Shown: positions 48,801 to 56,200 of the stretch, piece by piece
Layout of the letters: each line of letters begins with the position of its first letter
Numbering within the stretch: the stretch's first letter is position 1
Assembly (NCBI RefSeq): GCF_023343835.1
Contig: NC_064439.1
Coordinates: 29,737,933-29,801,932 of the forward strand
DNA: 64,000 bases
Direction: 5' to 3'
Source: Lagopus muta
Taxonomy: Eukaryota > Chordata > Aves > Galliformes > Phasianidae
Made by a program: the position numbers and the translations under genes
Notes under the pieces: model-generated
Database searches by the model: none
What the model was told of the DNA's origin: nothing
Seen by the model: the letters and a program-made list of their open reading frames with translations, nothing else

Positions 48801-49724
48801 TCTATGAGTATTCTTAAGCCTTTTTTTTTTTTCCTCCCCTTCAAACATTCAGAAATATAATACTCGGGTGGGTGAGAAAGGAACACAACTTTCTGGAGGT
48901 CAAAAACAAAGGATAGCAATTGCCCGAGCTCTGGTTCGTAATCCTGCTGTTCTGCTTCTAGATGAAGCTACTTCTGCACTTGACACAGAAAGTGAAAAGG
49001 TGAGTAATGATCATCACGTGAATTACTTACAGCTATATATGGTTAGTTGCTTTTCTCTAGAATAAAACTTTAAGAAAATCAGTGTAATGTGATGCAGTTG
49101 ATCAGCTATGGGGAAAAAAAACAACAAGCAGGTGTATCACAGTAGTATTTCCATTTTAGGCTGTGAATTTAAAAACATTAGGAAGCTGTGCATAAGTTAA
49201 GCAGTAGATTCTTTTCATTTAAAAAAAGCTTTTGGAACAATAAAAATGTCACAAAAAAAAAAAAAAGGCAGCTCAGATTATACTCTGGGTTTTTCAGTTA
49301 GTTGTATTTGGTAGTAAATGCTGAATCTCTGTTCTGACACAACCTTGATGTCTGAGAACCCAACTGTCAATGACTTCTCTCACTGAGGGAAACCCTGTTA
49401 GGTAAGGATATCTCATATATACACGTAGTTTATAGGACATATATTCAGGTGATAATAAAAGTAAGATATCAAATGTGTTTCCTACATCTGAGGCTGTACA
49501 ATTGCTAACAGCATTTTCACATCTGTGTGCAGATTGTTCAGAAAGCTCTGGATAATGCCCGGCAAGGTCGAACCTGCATTGTAATTGCACACCGACTGAC
49601 AACCATACAGAATGCAGACATCATTGCGGTGATCCAGAATGGCAGGGTGGTGGAGCAGGGCACCCACAGCCAGCTACTGGCAAAGGAAGGACACTACTAT
49701 GCCCTTGTAAATGCACACTGTTAG
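16035..49724 (+). CDS. ABCB1: P-glycoprotein, full ABC transporter of the ABCB1/MDR1 type (28 coding exons)
   Basis: Complete gene of 1320 codons plus stop; the exon lengths sum to 3963 nt in one frame. Order: charged N-terminus (1-62), TMD1 with six segments (about 65-396), NBD1 (about 410-654), charged linker (about 655-745), TMD2 (about 746-1060), NBD2 (about 1074-1320). NBD1 has Walker [10 protein letters not shown] 452-460, Q500, LSGGQ 556-560, catalytic E581 and H612. NBD2 has Walker [10 protein letters not shown] 1115-1123, LSGGQ 1221-1225, E1246 and H1277. Both ATP sites are therefore complete. In the family, ATP hydrolysis drives export of amphipathic drugs, xenobiotics or lipids across the plasma membrane. 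Exon borders match human P-glycoprotein genes, including several identical exon lengths (114, 204, 162, 147, 78, 198, 207). Human ABCB1 has 1280 residues; the excess lies in the N-terminus and linker. It could be an ABCB1-like paralogue rather than the strict ABCB1 orthologue. Confidence 0.93.
17128..17215 (+). CDS. ABCB1: Coding exon 3: N-terminal extension (residues 18-47)
   Basis: Acceptor TTCTGCAG, donor AAAAAAAG|GTAGG. It encodes a tyrosine-containing acidic stretch with the motif YDNPSF (residues 24-29), then a KKKR basic run. The joins to both neighbours keep the frame. Human ABCB1 has a shorter exon here. Intron 3 (17216-17328) is only 113 bp. Confidence 0.85.
17329..17374 (+). CDS. 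ABCB1: Coding exon 4: basic pre-membrane segment (residues 47-62)
   Basis: Acceptor TCTTCTAG. It encodes [15 protein letters not shown], which corresponds in position to the KDKKEKK segment before TM1 in human ABCB1. The donor is CTG|GTCAGT, a poor match to consensus (no AG at -2/-1, C at +3). If the donor is skipped, the frame stays open for 37 more codons into intron 4. Join to exon 5 gives IFEL-FRYADW, the expected family sequence. Confidence 0.87.
17375..18130 (+). other. Candidate alternative terminal exon / intronic polyadenylation in intron 4
   Basis: Reading on from exon 4 without splicing, 37 further codons follow to a TGA at 17486-17488. They contain a hydrophobic run ([19 protein letters not shown]) followed by a Lys-rich tail. 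The downstream 600 bp acts like a 3' UTR, with AATAAA at 17851, 18058 and 18083 and T/GT-rich sequence at about 18110-18140. The predicted isoform would be 99 residues with one C-terminal membrane anchor. This is inference; no transcript evidence is available here. Confidence 0.4.
18263..18416 (+). CDS. ABCB1: Coding exon 5: TM1 (residues 63-114)
   Basis: Acceptor GTTCACGTAG, donor GAAG|GTAAAT. It encodes [15 protein letters not shown], the TM1 helix with [15 protein letters not shown], and the start of the first extracellular loop with an NSS sequon. FRY.DW and GLPLM are hallmarks of the P-glycoprotein group. Intron 5 is 18417-18803. Confidence 0.92.
18804..18870 (+). CDS. ABCB1: Coding exon 6: first extracellular loop (residues 114-136)
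   Basis: Acceptor TTTTTTCCCCACAG, donor AA|GTAAGA. It encodes a polar loop with overlapping N-glycosylation sequons (NNSS) and one Cys, followed by acidic residues before TM2. Glycosylation of this loop is known for mammalian ABCB1. Frame continuity on both sides supports this short exon. Intron 6 is 18871-19096. Confidence 0.88.
19097..19288 (+). CDS. ABCB1: Coding exon 7: TM2 and first intracellular loop (residues 136-200)
   Basis: Acceptor TTATCACAG. It encodes [12 protein letters not shown]2, and the conserved coupling region [21 protein letters not shown] with WFD and LNTRLTD, matching the family. Donor GA|GTGAGG. Intron 7 (19289-20387) contains two close hairpin-forming inverted repeats (20085-20161). 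Confidence 0.93.
20085..20161. promoter_or_regulatory. Two adjacent inverted repeats with E-box and nuclear-receptor-like half sites (intron 7)
   Basis: First: AGTAAGCAGT at 20085-20094 pairs with ACTGCTTACT at 20098-20107. Second: ACCAGGTCAC at 20140-20149 pairs with GTGACCTGGT at 20152-20161. The second holds AGGTCA and TGACCT spaced by 4 bases, with CACGTG in the centre. Both sets of arms are perfect. Regulatory function is an inference from motif form only. Confidence 0.35.
20388..20559 (+). CDS. ABCB1: Coding exon 8: TM3 and TM4 (residues 200-257)
   Basis: Acceptor TATTTGCAG, donor ACT|GTAAGT. It encodes [13 protein letters not shown], then two membrane helices around GWKLTLVIL and [11 protein letters not shown], all landmark family motifs. 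Phase and length (172 nt) fit the human gene. Intron 8 (20560-21555) has nothing recognised. Confidence 0.93.
21556..21680 (+). CDS. ABCB1: Coding exon 9: second intracellular loop (residues 258-299)
   Basis: Acceptor CAACTTCCAG, donor AA|GTAAGC. It encodes [17 protein letters not shown] and [11 protein letters not shown], the coupling helix segment that contacts the NBDs. Near-identical blocks occur in human ABCB1. Intron 9 (21681-24022) is 2.3 kb and holds an AAAAC-type simple repeat and an internally deleted mariner. Confidence 0.94.
22545..22632. repeat. AAAAC-type simple repeat (intron 9)
   Basis: A run of A tracts broken at 5-10 base intervals by single C residues. The minus-strand frame through it encodes only low-complexity Phe/Leu and is not a gene. 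Confidence 0.85.
22987..23538 (-). mobile_element. Internally deleted mariner element (intron 9)
   Basis: A 552-bp element flanked by TA on both sides (22985-22986 and 23539-23540). Its right end, read on the minus strand, begins GGGTTGCTCCAAAAGCAATG; its left end carries the partner terminal repeat. End regions match the longer mariner at 35799-37282: the GCAGCAGAGGGACAGTCTG region, the TCTGACAT block, the GCTTCCATGGAAATAAAT block and others. The transposase core is missing, so it is a non-autonomous derivative. Frames inside it (for example 23301-23735 plus and 23059-23241 minus) are not host genes. Confidence 0.8.
24023..24200 (+). CDS. ABCB1: Coding exon 10: TM5 (residues 299-358)
   Basis: Acceptor TATCTATTTCAG, donor ATT|GTAAGT. 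It encodes [20 protein letters not shown] and TM5 ending in [11 protein letters not shown], then a short acidic extracellular loop. ALAFWYGT is a strong P-glycoprotein signature. Intron 10 (24201-24674) contains A runs of 18 and about 25 bases. Confidence 0.94.
24675..24788 (+). CDS. ABCB1: Coding exon 11: TM6 (residues 359-396)
   Basis: Acceptor CTCTTGCAG, donor AAG|GTAAGA. It encodes [20 protein letters not shown]6, and [13 protein letters not shown]. Its 114 nt equal the human exon. TM6 lines the substrate pocket in known structures. Intron 11 (24789-25596) starts with a 41-base A run. Confidence 0.95.
24846..24886. repeat. Poly(A) tract, 41 bases (intron 11)
   Basis: An uninterrupted A run 57 bases after the exon 11 donor. 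There is no target duplication or retrogene body upstream, so it reads as a simple tract. Confidence 0.9.
25597..25707 (+). CDS. ABCB1: Coding exon 12: entry to NBD1 (residues 397-433)
   Basis: Acceptor CTTTCCAG, donor ACA|GTAAGT. It encodes the pre-NBD strand [19 protein letters not shown]; the Tyr of FSYPSRP is the A-loop residue that stacks on the ATP adenine. Intron 12 (25708-28091, 2.4 kb) has a 14-base C run at 26019-26032 and otherwise nothing recognised. Confidence 0.95.
28092..28217 (+). CDS. ABCB1: Coding exon 13: NBD1 Walker A (residues 434-475)
   Basis: Acceptor GCTTTTCTAG, donor GAA|GTGAGT. It encodes [19 protein letters not shown] and Walker [10 protein letters not shown] (452-460), then [10 protein letters not shown]. 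The Lys458 that binds ATP phosphates is intact. Intron 13 (28218-29357) shows nothing recognised. Confidence 0.96.
29358..29561 (+). CDS. ABCB1: Coding exon 14: NBD1 Q-loop and helical domain (residues 476-543)
   Basis: Acceptor TAATCTCAG, donor GAT|GTGAGT. It encodes [18 protein letters not shown], the Q-loop [17 protein letters not shown], and the helical subdomain to FDFISRLPD. Its 204 nt equal the human exon. Intron 14 (29562-30483) contains an AT-rich simple stretch. Confidence 0.96.
30005..30160. repeat. AT-rich simple repeat (intron 14)
   Basis: TATA/TAAATA-type repeats with an (AAT)n core near 30070-30090 and a short TG/TA run near 30115-30135. No other structure is evident. Confidence 0.75.
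30484..30654 (+). CDS. ABCB1: Coding exon 15: NBD1 signature and Walker B (residues 544-600)
   Basis: Acceptor TTTTCTCAG, donor AAG|GTAAGG. It encodes [20 protein letters not shown], with LSGGQ at 556-560, and Walker [13 protein letters not shown] with catalytic Glu581. Intron 15 (30655-32807, 2.2 kb) includes a 159-codon open frame at 32127-32606 that has no recognised domain. Confidence 0.97.
32808..32969 (+). CDS. ABCB1: Coding exon 16: NBD1 H-loop and end (residues 601-654)
   Basis: Acceptor TTTTTATGCAAG, donor CAA|GTAAGG. It encodes [20 protein letters not shown], with the H-loop His612, and ends [10 protein letters not shown]. Its 162 nt match the human exon. Intron 16 (32970-33186) is short. 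Confidence 0.96.
33187..33426 (+). CDS. ABCB1: Coding exon 17: charged linker (residues 655-734)
   Basis: Acceptor TTCTCACTAG. It encodes an acidic block (about 663-682, rich in Glu and Asp) and then a basic Ser/Arg/Lys block (about 705-734) with RRRSS and repeated SSKKK units. The mammalian linker is also charged and is phosphorylated by PKC and PKA; the RRRSS run fits that kind of site, but this is inference. Donor GAG|GTTGGT is weak. Failing to splice adds 14 codons and a stop at 33469-33471. Exact linker sequence is poorly conserved, so this exon rests on frame and splice sites. Confidence 0.88.
34467..34530. repeat. Tandem duplication, 2 x 32 bp (intron 17)
   Basis: Two adjacent units beginning AAACCTTAGTTTAC and AAACCTTCGTTTAC differ at a single base. 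It looks like a recent local duplication in a non-coding intron (33427-35479). T runs lie nearby at about 34271-34287 and 34318-34332. Confidence 0.9.
35480..35626 (+). CDS. ABCB1: Coding exon 18: TM7 (residues 735-783)
   Basis: Acceptor TTTTTTTCAG, donor GGG|GTAAGT. It encodes [20 protein letters not shown] and TM7 with [21 protein letters not shown] and HPAFA/QPAFA are typical of the second half of P-glycoproteins. Its 147 nt equal the human exon. Intron 18 (35627-38115) contains a full-length dead mariner. Confidence 0.95.
35799..37282 (+). mobile_element. Full-length, inactive mariner DNA transposon (intron 18)
   Basis: About 1.48 kb flanked by TA target sites (35797-35798 and 37283-37284). 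The 5' end contains GCTGCTCCAAAAGTAATACC followed by TCCTATTT; the 3' end reads AAATAGGAGGCATTACTTCC before CAGCGCAACC, giving imperfect inverted terminal repeats of about 28-30 bp. The interior carries a degraded transposase in the same orientation as the host gene. The ends match the chicken mariner type I know as Galluhop-like. Many stops and frameshifts make it non-mobile. Confidence 0.88.
36050..37176 (+). pseudogene. Mariner transposase pseudogene
   Basis: The best-preserved part is 36241-36639. It shows a mariner-like block with [11 protein letters not shown], an [10 protein letters not shown] segment where intact elements have the second catalytic Asp (usually GDE), and [15 protein letters not shown] later frame (from 36645) continues with [13 protein letters not shown], then breaks again. 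The HTH region upstream and the third Asp region downstream are scrambled by indels. No active enzyme is possible. Confidence 0.75.
38116..38220 (+). CDS. ABCB1: Coding exon 19: TM8 (residues 784-818)
   Basis: Acceptor CTCCTGCACAG, donor CAA|GTAAGT. It encodes the extracellular loop [14 protein letters not shown] and TM8 up to TYIIQ. The human counterpart is likewise short. Intron 19 is 38221-38962. Confidence 0.93.
38963..39040 (+). CDS. ABCB1: Coding exon 20: third intracellular loop (residues 819-844)
   Basis: Acceptor TTCCCTGCAG, donor CAG|GTATGA. It encodes [20 protein letters not shown] and KALLQQ. GFxFGKxGEILT is a strong family match, and the 78 nt equal the human exon. Intron 20 is 39041-40080. 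Confidence 0.95.
40081..40164 (+). CDS. ABCB1: Coding exon 21 (residues 845-872)
   Basis: Acceptor TATTTTGTAG, donor GGG|GTGCGT (less common but acceptable). It encodes [20 protein letters not shown] and TDASQVKG. The usual WFDD is WYDD here. Intron 21 (40165-42019, 1.9 kb) shows nothing recognised. Confidence 0.94.
42020..42223 (+). CDS. ABCB1: Coding exon 22: TM9 and TM10 (residues 873-940)
   Basis: Acceptor TTTTCTTAG, donor AGA|GTAAGT. It encodes ATGSRLGLM, two helices around [20 protein letters not shown], and [15 protein letters not shown]. Its 204 nt equal the human exon. The helix faces differ markedly from mammalian ABCB1, which could change substrate range. Intron 22 is 42224-43046. 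Confidence 0.95.
43047..43147 (+). CDS. ABCB1: Coding exon 23: fourth intracellular loop (residues 941-974)
   Basis: Acceptor CCCAATATAG, donor AG|GTGGGA. It encodes [20 protein letters not shown] and [20 protein letters not shown] is a strong match to P-glycoproteins. Intron 23 is 43148-44421. Confidence 0.94.
44422..44562 (+). CDS. ABCB1: Coding exon 24: TM11 (residues 974-1021)
   Basis: Acceptor CTTTCACAG, donor AT|GTGAGT. It encodes [22 protein letters not shown]11 with [10 protein letters not shown], and the following loop. Its 141 nt match the family exon. Intron 24 is 44563-44958. Confidence 0.94.
44959..45115 (+). CDS. ABCB1: Coding exon 25: TM12 (residues 1021-1073)
   Basis: Acceptor TTGTTTTCAG, donor CTG|GTGAGT. 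It encodes TM12 [20 protein letters not shown], then [20 protein letters not shown] and a short acidic bridge to NBD2. Intron 25 (45116-46623) shows nothing recognised. Confidence 0.95.
46624..46821 (+). CDS. ABCB1: Coding exon 26: NBD2 A-loop and Walker A (residues 1074-1139)
   Basis: Acceptor TACTTTTCAG, donor GTG|GTAAAG. It encodes the A-loop FVYPTRPE and Walker [10 protein letters not shown] (1115-1123) with [11 protein letters not shown]. Its 198 nt equal the human exon. Intron 26 is 46822-47685. Confidence 0.96.
47686..47892 (+). CDS. ABCB1: Coding exon 27: NBD2 Q-loop and helical domain (residues 1140-1208)
   Basis: Acceptor TTTCTCTTTCTAG, donor GAG|GTGAGA. It encodes [20 protein letters not shown] and [11 protein letters not shown]. 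Its 207 nt equal the human exon. The Q-loop Gln is intact. Intron 27 is 47893-48852. Confidence 0.96.
48853..48999 (+). CDS. ABCB1: Coding exon 28: NBD2 signature and Walker B (residues 1209-1257)
   Basis: Acceptor AAACATTCAG, donor AAG|GTGAGT. It encodes [20 protein letters not shown], with LSGGQ at 1221-1225, and [12 protein letters not shown] with catalytic Glu1246. Its 147 nt equal the human exon. Intron 28 is 49000-49532. Confidence 0.97.
49533..49724 (+). CDS. ABCB1: Coding exon 29: NBD2 H-loop and C-terminus (residues 1258-1320)
   Basis: Acceptor TCTGTGTGCAG. It encodes [20 protein letters not shown] with the H-loop His1277 and ends YYALVNAHC, a few residues shorter than human ABCB1. 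The stop is TAG at 49722-49724 and is directly followed by a second in-frame TAG (49725-49727). The stop lies in a 14-bp tandem duplication (49718-49745). Confidence 0.96.
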   Translation: MVQKALDNARQGRTCIVIAHRLTTIQNADIIAVIQNGRVVEQGTHSQLLAKEGHYYALVNAHC

Positions 49725-50260
49725 TAGAATGCTGTTAGTAGAATTTTTGTTTGTTTATTTGTTTGTTTTTCCTGGGAAGATGTGAAAAGCTGACAAAGAA
49801 GTAATGTTGGTTGTATCTCTGCTGATGGAACAGTGGCCATGTAGTGTGTAGCCTGGTTGCTCAACTTGGTGTTGTCCTTAGCCTATGTACCTAGAGAGGA
49901 ATAAACAGTGTATGCCCATGAGTGATAGGTACAAGTGGCAGCCCAGGGGCTGGGCATTTGGAGGGATAGCGTGATCTGGAGGGAGCCAGACCTAAAGCAG
50001 TCTCATCCAGTCCACCAGTTCAGGTGGAAGAACCCAGATCTTAATCCCCTGAGACTCTGGCCCACATGAGTTGATCCAGATCAAGGGTCATCTGTGAGTG
50101 TGGCAATGGCTAACTGTCAAGGATAAGCAGAGGGCTGCTTGTGCTTGCTTCTGTTGATTTTATTTTTTTTCCTCCAAGATGCAGCTGCAAAGTTTTCTTT
50201 ATGATCTAAGAGCTGTTGATTCTCAGATAATATTTGAAATAAAAGCATTTCTATTTCATT
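49725..50260 (+). other. 3' UTR of the P-glycoprotein gene (main form, end inferred)
   Basis: Follows the stop codon and begins with the second copy of a 14-bp duplication and a TTTGTTTG-rich stretch. AATAAA occurs at 49900 and 50238. The second is followed by a GT-rich element (about 50268-50282), so cleavage near 50255-50265 is likely. Confidence 0.65.
50238..50243 (+). terminator. Poly(A) signal AATAAA
   Basis: Canonical hexamer about 510 bases after the stop, with GTGGTTGTTTTTT downstream as a GU-rich element. Other candidates are 49900-49905 (shorter UTR) and 50670-50675 (longer UTR). Confidence 0.6.
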
Positions 50261-53200
50261 TAGAGAGGAGTGGTTGTTTTTTCCACTTCTTGCCATATTT
50301 CTGATATTACTCTCCTTCATCCATTTTTTGAGGATTCAATGTTGTATTTCAGATGATAATTGTAATAGTGGAATGCTTTCCATGGAGTGGTATATTTTAT
50401 ATTGTTTATCAGTGTCTGTTGTACTTTTCAATTGCCGTCACTTGGGTCACTTCAAAAGTCTTGTAGGACAGAGCTAGGATGGCTTGTTTAAAGTGGAGTC
50501 ACTGTTACATTCCCTTTTTCTTTGTTTTATTTCTGCACAGGAATTAAGCAGTGAATTCTTAATTTAGGGGAAAAAATATCTTATTGCTTAATCTACCAGC
50601 ATTCTCGGGGAAGAAAAGAGTGATTGTTGCTTTGGGTTGGATGCGTATGTGTGTTTTCGTTACAGTTGTAATAAATTGCAACACTACAGAAACTTATTCA
50701 TTGTAGTACTAAAATAGCAAGTAAAATTAAGTAAAAAACAGGAAATTATTTTCTCTATATAAATAGAAATAGCAGCTATTAAGCTGAATCATCTAACATC
50801 TGTGACTGGTTAATGGAACATCTTTGTGGAAAATACTGCATTTGCATCCACACAGATAACAGAAAGATCCAAAATGTGCTTCCTACCTCCGGCTTGGAAT
50901 TATTTAGTAAAACAGAGGCAAATGAAGTAAGGAAATATTCAGTATTTGACCTGGAAGGTGCTATAACAGTTTCACTGGGGTCAGCCTAGAAAAATAAGTT
51001 GTGTCACTACTGGGGCTTGTGCTTCCCCTTGTTGACCTTTCTAAGGGTAAATATTACCTACAATGGAAAGAAAAGTTATTTCCCTTGCATCACTTTCAGC
51101 ATGTTCCTCACCGCTGTTCATGTAGAACATTCTCATGCTGCAGTAGCTGGACAGTCTCAAAACCATCTATGTATTTTAGGGATAAACAAAGTAAGGTCTT
51201 GAAGTGAGATGCTTGGCAGCACCACATGGAAAGATGAGCTTGCCTTTTGGCTAGGGCCAAAACGAATGGGTGCTCCTGTCATGACAGAAGGAGCTGCTCT
51301 GGGCCATGGGATCTGAGTGAAAGAGCTGTGCCTAACTGAGGTTCCTTGAGTGTTCTCTGCTCTTAAAAGATTAAAAGGGAGAATAGAGAACATGACTAAA
51401 GTAAATAGCATTAATTTACTTAAGCTAAGTGAATTGTTTTTTAGTGTATGAATGTATTTTACAAATTTTACTCAATACAAGGATATTAAAAATTGCTAAT
51501 GTTATAGTCCTGTTTAAAAGGTCATCTGCAGATGTGAGAAAACCACCAGACAAAACCAAGCCCTACCCACCAGGCAAGAGACAGTGGTGGGCAAGAAGAA
51601 GAGCGGAATTCCAGCCATCTCTAAGAATGACAGAATAGCACACTACTGAATGACTGCAAAACTACAGACTGAGCTGTGTGACTTTACTGATTCAATGGAT
51701 CTATAAATAGATCAGCACGTTCAGCCTGTAGGCATTACTAACAAACTTTGTACTCGGGTGGTTTATTTCAGACTGTTCATGTCATCTTCCACAGCTGGTT
51801 ATGCCCAGGCAGCTGGCAGACTGGCTGTGTGCCAATTAAAAACAGATATAGAGTCAGAGACAAATACATGTTAAAAGCACCTTTTCAGCGGTAGAAGGCT
51901 GGTATAAAGATCAAAAGAATTATCTCTGATGGGGAAAAAAAAAGGCCTAAGAACATATATTTTAAGATCCCCTTTGCTATGTTGCCATCTACCCTAGCTG
52001 CTAGTTACACTTCCTTTACCCCTATACAAGTAGAGGCTACATGTCCCAAGTAAGGTGCTAGTGATGCCACTGGGGCCATCACCCCTAAGATGAGTGTCAT
52101 GAGTATAGTGATGAAGGAACAACATCAACTCAAGAAACACCAAAGGCCTTGTTCATGAATAGATGAGAAGCATTCAGCCCATGTACTTGCTTTATGCCAG
52201 CAGTGCTAATCCTGCTAGAGAATTAATGTCTTACAGATGAGAGTTGAGACTTCAGAGAAAGCATTCATAAGTAATTCAGGAGAATGTACTGACTGTATAG
52301 TTAAAAAATTACTAACAAACTGAAGCCCCCGAGATGGGATATGGAGTTGACAGGAAGGTGCAAACTAAAGGTACAGGAACTGACTATCCTTATGGCTTCA
52401 AAGAATCATTTGTTCTCATACAGGCATTGGAGCTTACTGGTCCCAGTGGGCCCAATGGTTCCAAGTTCTGGGTGCTCTATTTCAGTTTGAAATATCTGTC
52501 AGCAGTTGAAGAATAATGCTGTTTGCAAAATAGTGAATGAATTTAACGTTTACCAGCTCATGGCAGCACTGTTTTTCCCCAGATGTTTACTTCATTCTGC
52601 AGCCTATAAGATTTCAATTTAAAGGCATCTAAAACCTGTAAAGAACTGCATAGCCTCATAATGATATTTGATAATCCTAATTGCATAACAAAAAAGAACA
52701 CTCTCATGAAAATTGCAATTCGCAAACCTTTTCTTATGGGATGAGTTGAAATACTAAACCAAAGTGTCTTTTATCTATTTTTTACTAGGATTAGTTTTAT
52801 GAGCTTAATCGAAACACAGAGAGTTTGCACAGTTTTGTTAAACTGTGGCAGTTGATAACTAACCTGTCCTTCCTTTGCTGTAATCAATAGACATTGTACC
52901 TATGACTTTTTACTTACAAGTTTGTAGGTGTGATAGTGTCGGGCAAAAGGAGATCTCACAGGACTCTTGTCACAGTAAGCACTAGGAAAATGCCTGCCAC
53001 ACCTGGGAGCAGGCCTATTTCAAAGTTAATGGTAGGTGATTTCACTAATTAATAAGGGAAATGCTAAGAAAGCATGCAGATTGTTAAGGTCTGTTCACTT
53101 GACATTGCTGGAGGGTTTTAAGTGAAACTGCTTTCCTGGACTGAGTCAGCTTTAGGAAAATTACTACCCTTGTAACAAAAGTAATAAAAAGCCAGATCTT

Positions 53201-56200
53201 GAACTGTTAAATCCCACCATATAGATATGCATAGGACAGCTGATAACCTCATTCCATTACCTTCAGTGAACTTGTTTCCAAACATCCAACACAAAGAATT
53301 TGGCTTTCTGTTTGAAGATTAAACAGCTTTTCAGGATGGCTTGTGCAACCCTCCCTTCCACAAGAAAGCATTTCTTAGCAGCGCTACAATTCTCTCTCAA
53401 TGTAGGGCTCACCCGCTAATTTTTATACAGAGATAAATACAATCAAAAGCAGAAGAGTTCCCACAGGCCTTGGAGCCATGGTTGTTCCTGTCCAAAAAAA
53501 GAAAATGAAGTGGCTGTTTTTCCCAGCTTTTCTGTTTGATTGTATGAGAGAAGCATGAGTTTGTAATCACTACAGCTGTAGTGATTCATGTACATGTACG
53601 TACATGATTCATGTACATGTATGTACATGAACTGGTGAGTGAAAGCCAGTACGTTACTTGGCCTCTTTTTGTACACCCATGCTTCTCCAAGACAAACTTC
53701 TTATATAAGGTCTGAGATATTGAGGAGTACCTAAGTTCTTCCAGACTATTAGGAATGAAGATAAATAGCAAGGTAACAAGGCCATCAGCAGCACAGATGT
53801 GTTCCTTCTTTTAAAATGTACTTGGGGGACTTATTTGTTAAATCTGGATCCTTAGGTATATGCAGAGGACTGAATTTTCTATTCAAAGTTAGAAGAATCC
53901 CCACGCACTGCTATTCTCTACTAAGTTCCAGCTGCCCTATAAGCCTTATCACAAACTGCCCATCGCTCCAACGTTTTCCATGGTTACAGCTCTGCCTGGC
54001 TCTTCTCTTCCAGCTATCTGGGCTGCTTTTTCTCCTCAAGCACCTGCCCTAGCATGCACAGCAGATGCTATACTGTGATGCAGTGTGAAAGGACAGACAG
54101 AGACAAAGGGGATGTGCCAAAAGCAATAGAGATGCAAAAGGGTTACTTTCTTGTTTCAAGAATATTTCTCAGCAGAAGACTGTCATTGCTCTCAGTAGGT
54201 GAATCATTTACAGTGGATTGTTTCCATCTGCCTCTGTGGTGTGCTCAGCCAAATAGCCTGCAAGCAATTCTTACCTACCTGAGACCCTAGCAATCATCTT
54301 GAGTTTTTATTGCCTACCTGGTTCATCAGCAGTTATATTAAGAAACGATTTTATGAAGTATGTCTTTCTGTCTGGAAATGGTAATTTATTGTGCCCTTAG
54401 GGAAACTTACACATCCTCTCTGGTTATTCCCAGCCTGTCCAACAACATCAGTATCTCATGCTCCAAAGAAAACTCACCAAGCCTTCCTGTAATTTTCACA
54501 GAGTGCCAGTTTTTGTTTTATTGAATGCTTTCACAGAAAGATATTTTGAAATCGTGTTAGGTCCACAAAGTAGGACTTATGGATATGTTTGTATTATTTG
54601 TTGTATTTTCAGTTGCTCTGCTGTTTCCATCAGAGTAACACCCCACCATCCCACTCCTTAATTTCTCCAAGCATCATCTGTGATAATTGCCTTATCATAC
54701 ATATTCTAAAGCAAAATTACCTTTCATTAATGCCCAGTAGAATTTTGTTGCAGTCTTTTGGATTCTAAAAAATGACCTGAATATGACTATTCTCCTACAA
54801 ATAATTGTTGATTTCTGGCTCCTCAGTATTTGATCTAGCATGGGCTCACTCCTGGAGAAAGAAGGCACATGATATTCTACAAAGAAAGAAATGAAGGGGA
54901 AAGAGACAGTGCAATTTGAAACTTATCACTCTGCTTCAGACATGTATGGCTGAAGAAATAAACTAAATTGCCTTCGAAACATCCATAGGATTTGACTCAT
55001 CTGTTTCCAGATGTCTTAGAATGCAGTGAACTACACGACAGATGCGCCTGTTTCTTACCACAAAGGTAAATGGGGAATATGGGTTTCTATTCAGGTTATA
55101 CACTTACATTAGGTGAAGGTGAAGACTCCAAATGTCTGATCTTTCTTGTAGATGTTGTTATCAGTCCTGCAAATAACATTTGGAGCCCTGACCACAAAGG
55201 TTTCTCTTGTGGATGTGAGCTTTGAGGGTGAGAAAGGACCTCTGGAGCACAGGAAGGAGAAGTTTCTTCACCTGGATATTAGCAGTGAAGAATGTTGACG
55301 TGAAGGACAAACGTTCAGAAAACAGGAATTAGTTATCCTGAATATATAAGCAGAAAATAAGTTTACAGTTTGCAGAATTCAAATGGCTTGTAATAATGAG
55401 CAAATTAGCAGAATTGGGATTTCTTTTCTCTCTTCAACAGCGTGTGGGGAATTTTAAATGAAGAGTAAACATTTTCAGGGTTCAAAATAAATAGCCTTTC
55501 TGACAATCCAATCCTTTGTCCATTTTTTTATGAAACCACGCTAAAAATGATAAGTGGAGTACTCATTTTCACATCTGCTATCCATATGATCATACACCTG
55601 GCAGTGATGTGTGTGTTTTGCTTCAGAGGAAACAACCAAACAGCTATCACTTTATACAGCACTAATAGTCTCAGTTATAAACCTGCTACATGTGTTTTAT
55701 TTACTGTAAATGAAGTGTATAGAAGCAATGCAGAATACGAAGATGAAATTTTAATGGGTCACTTTTATGATGCTAGAGCAATATGAAGAGGCATCTGTAA
55801 CATGATTTAGTTTTTAATACTTAATAAAGTAGTTTTTGTTGGGATAAACAGGGTTCCTAACAAGTACTCACATGTTTGTTTCTTCAATTTCTTTTTTTCA
55901 CACATACTTTGAGATTTGGAGCAATTTTTTCCATGACTATATGCCAATCTTTCTGGGACTTTTCCAAAGTTACGTTTTCTTTCTCTTTTTTGTTTCTTCT
56001 CCTTTTTCTATTAGATCTTAATACTTTGCCATAGTTCTTTTACACTCATATATTCAGTTGCAGTGTGGTAATTTTATATTTATAAAATACATATTTGTAT
56101 TTGTTTCAGTGCATTATAGATTATTCCTATACTCCTTGCAATTAAGCAATCAAAATTATGTTTTCAAATGAATCATGGGAAAATTCCATTTGTTTCAGCA

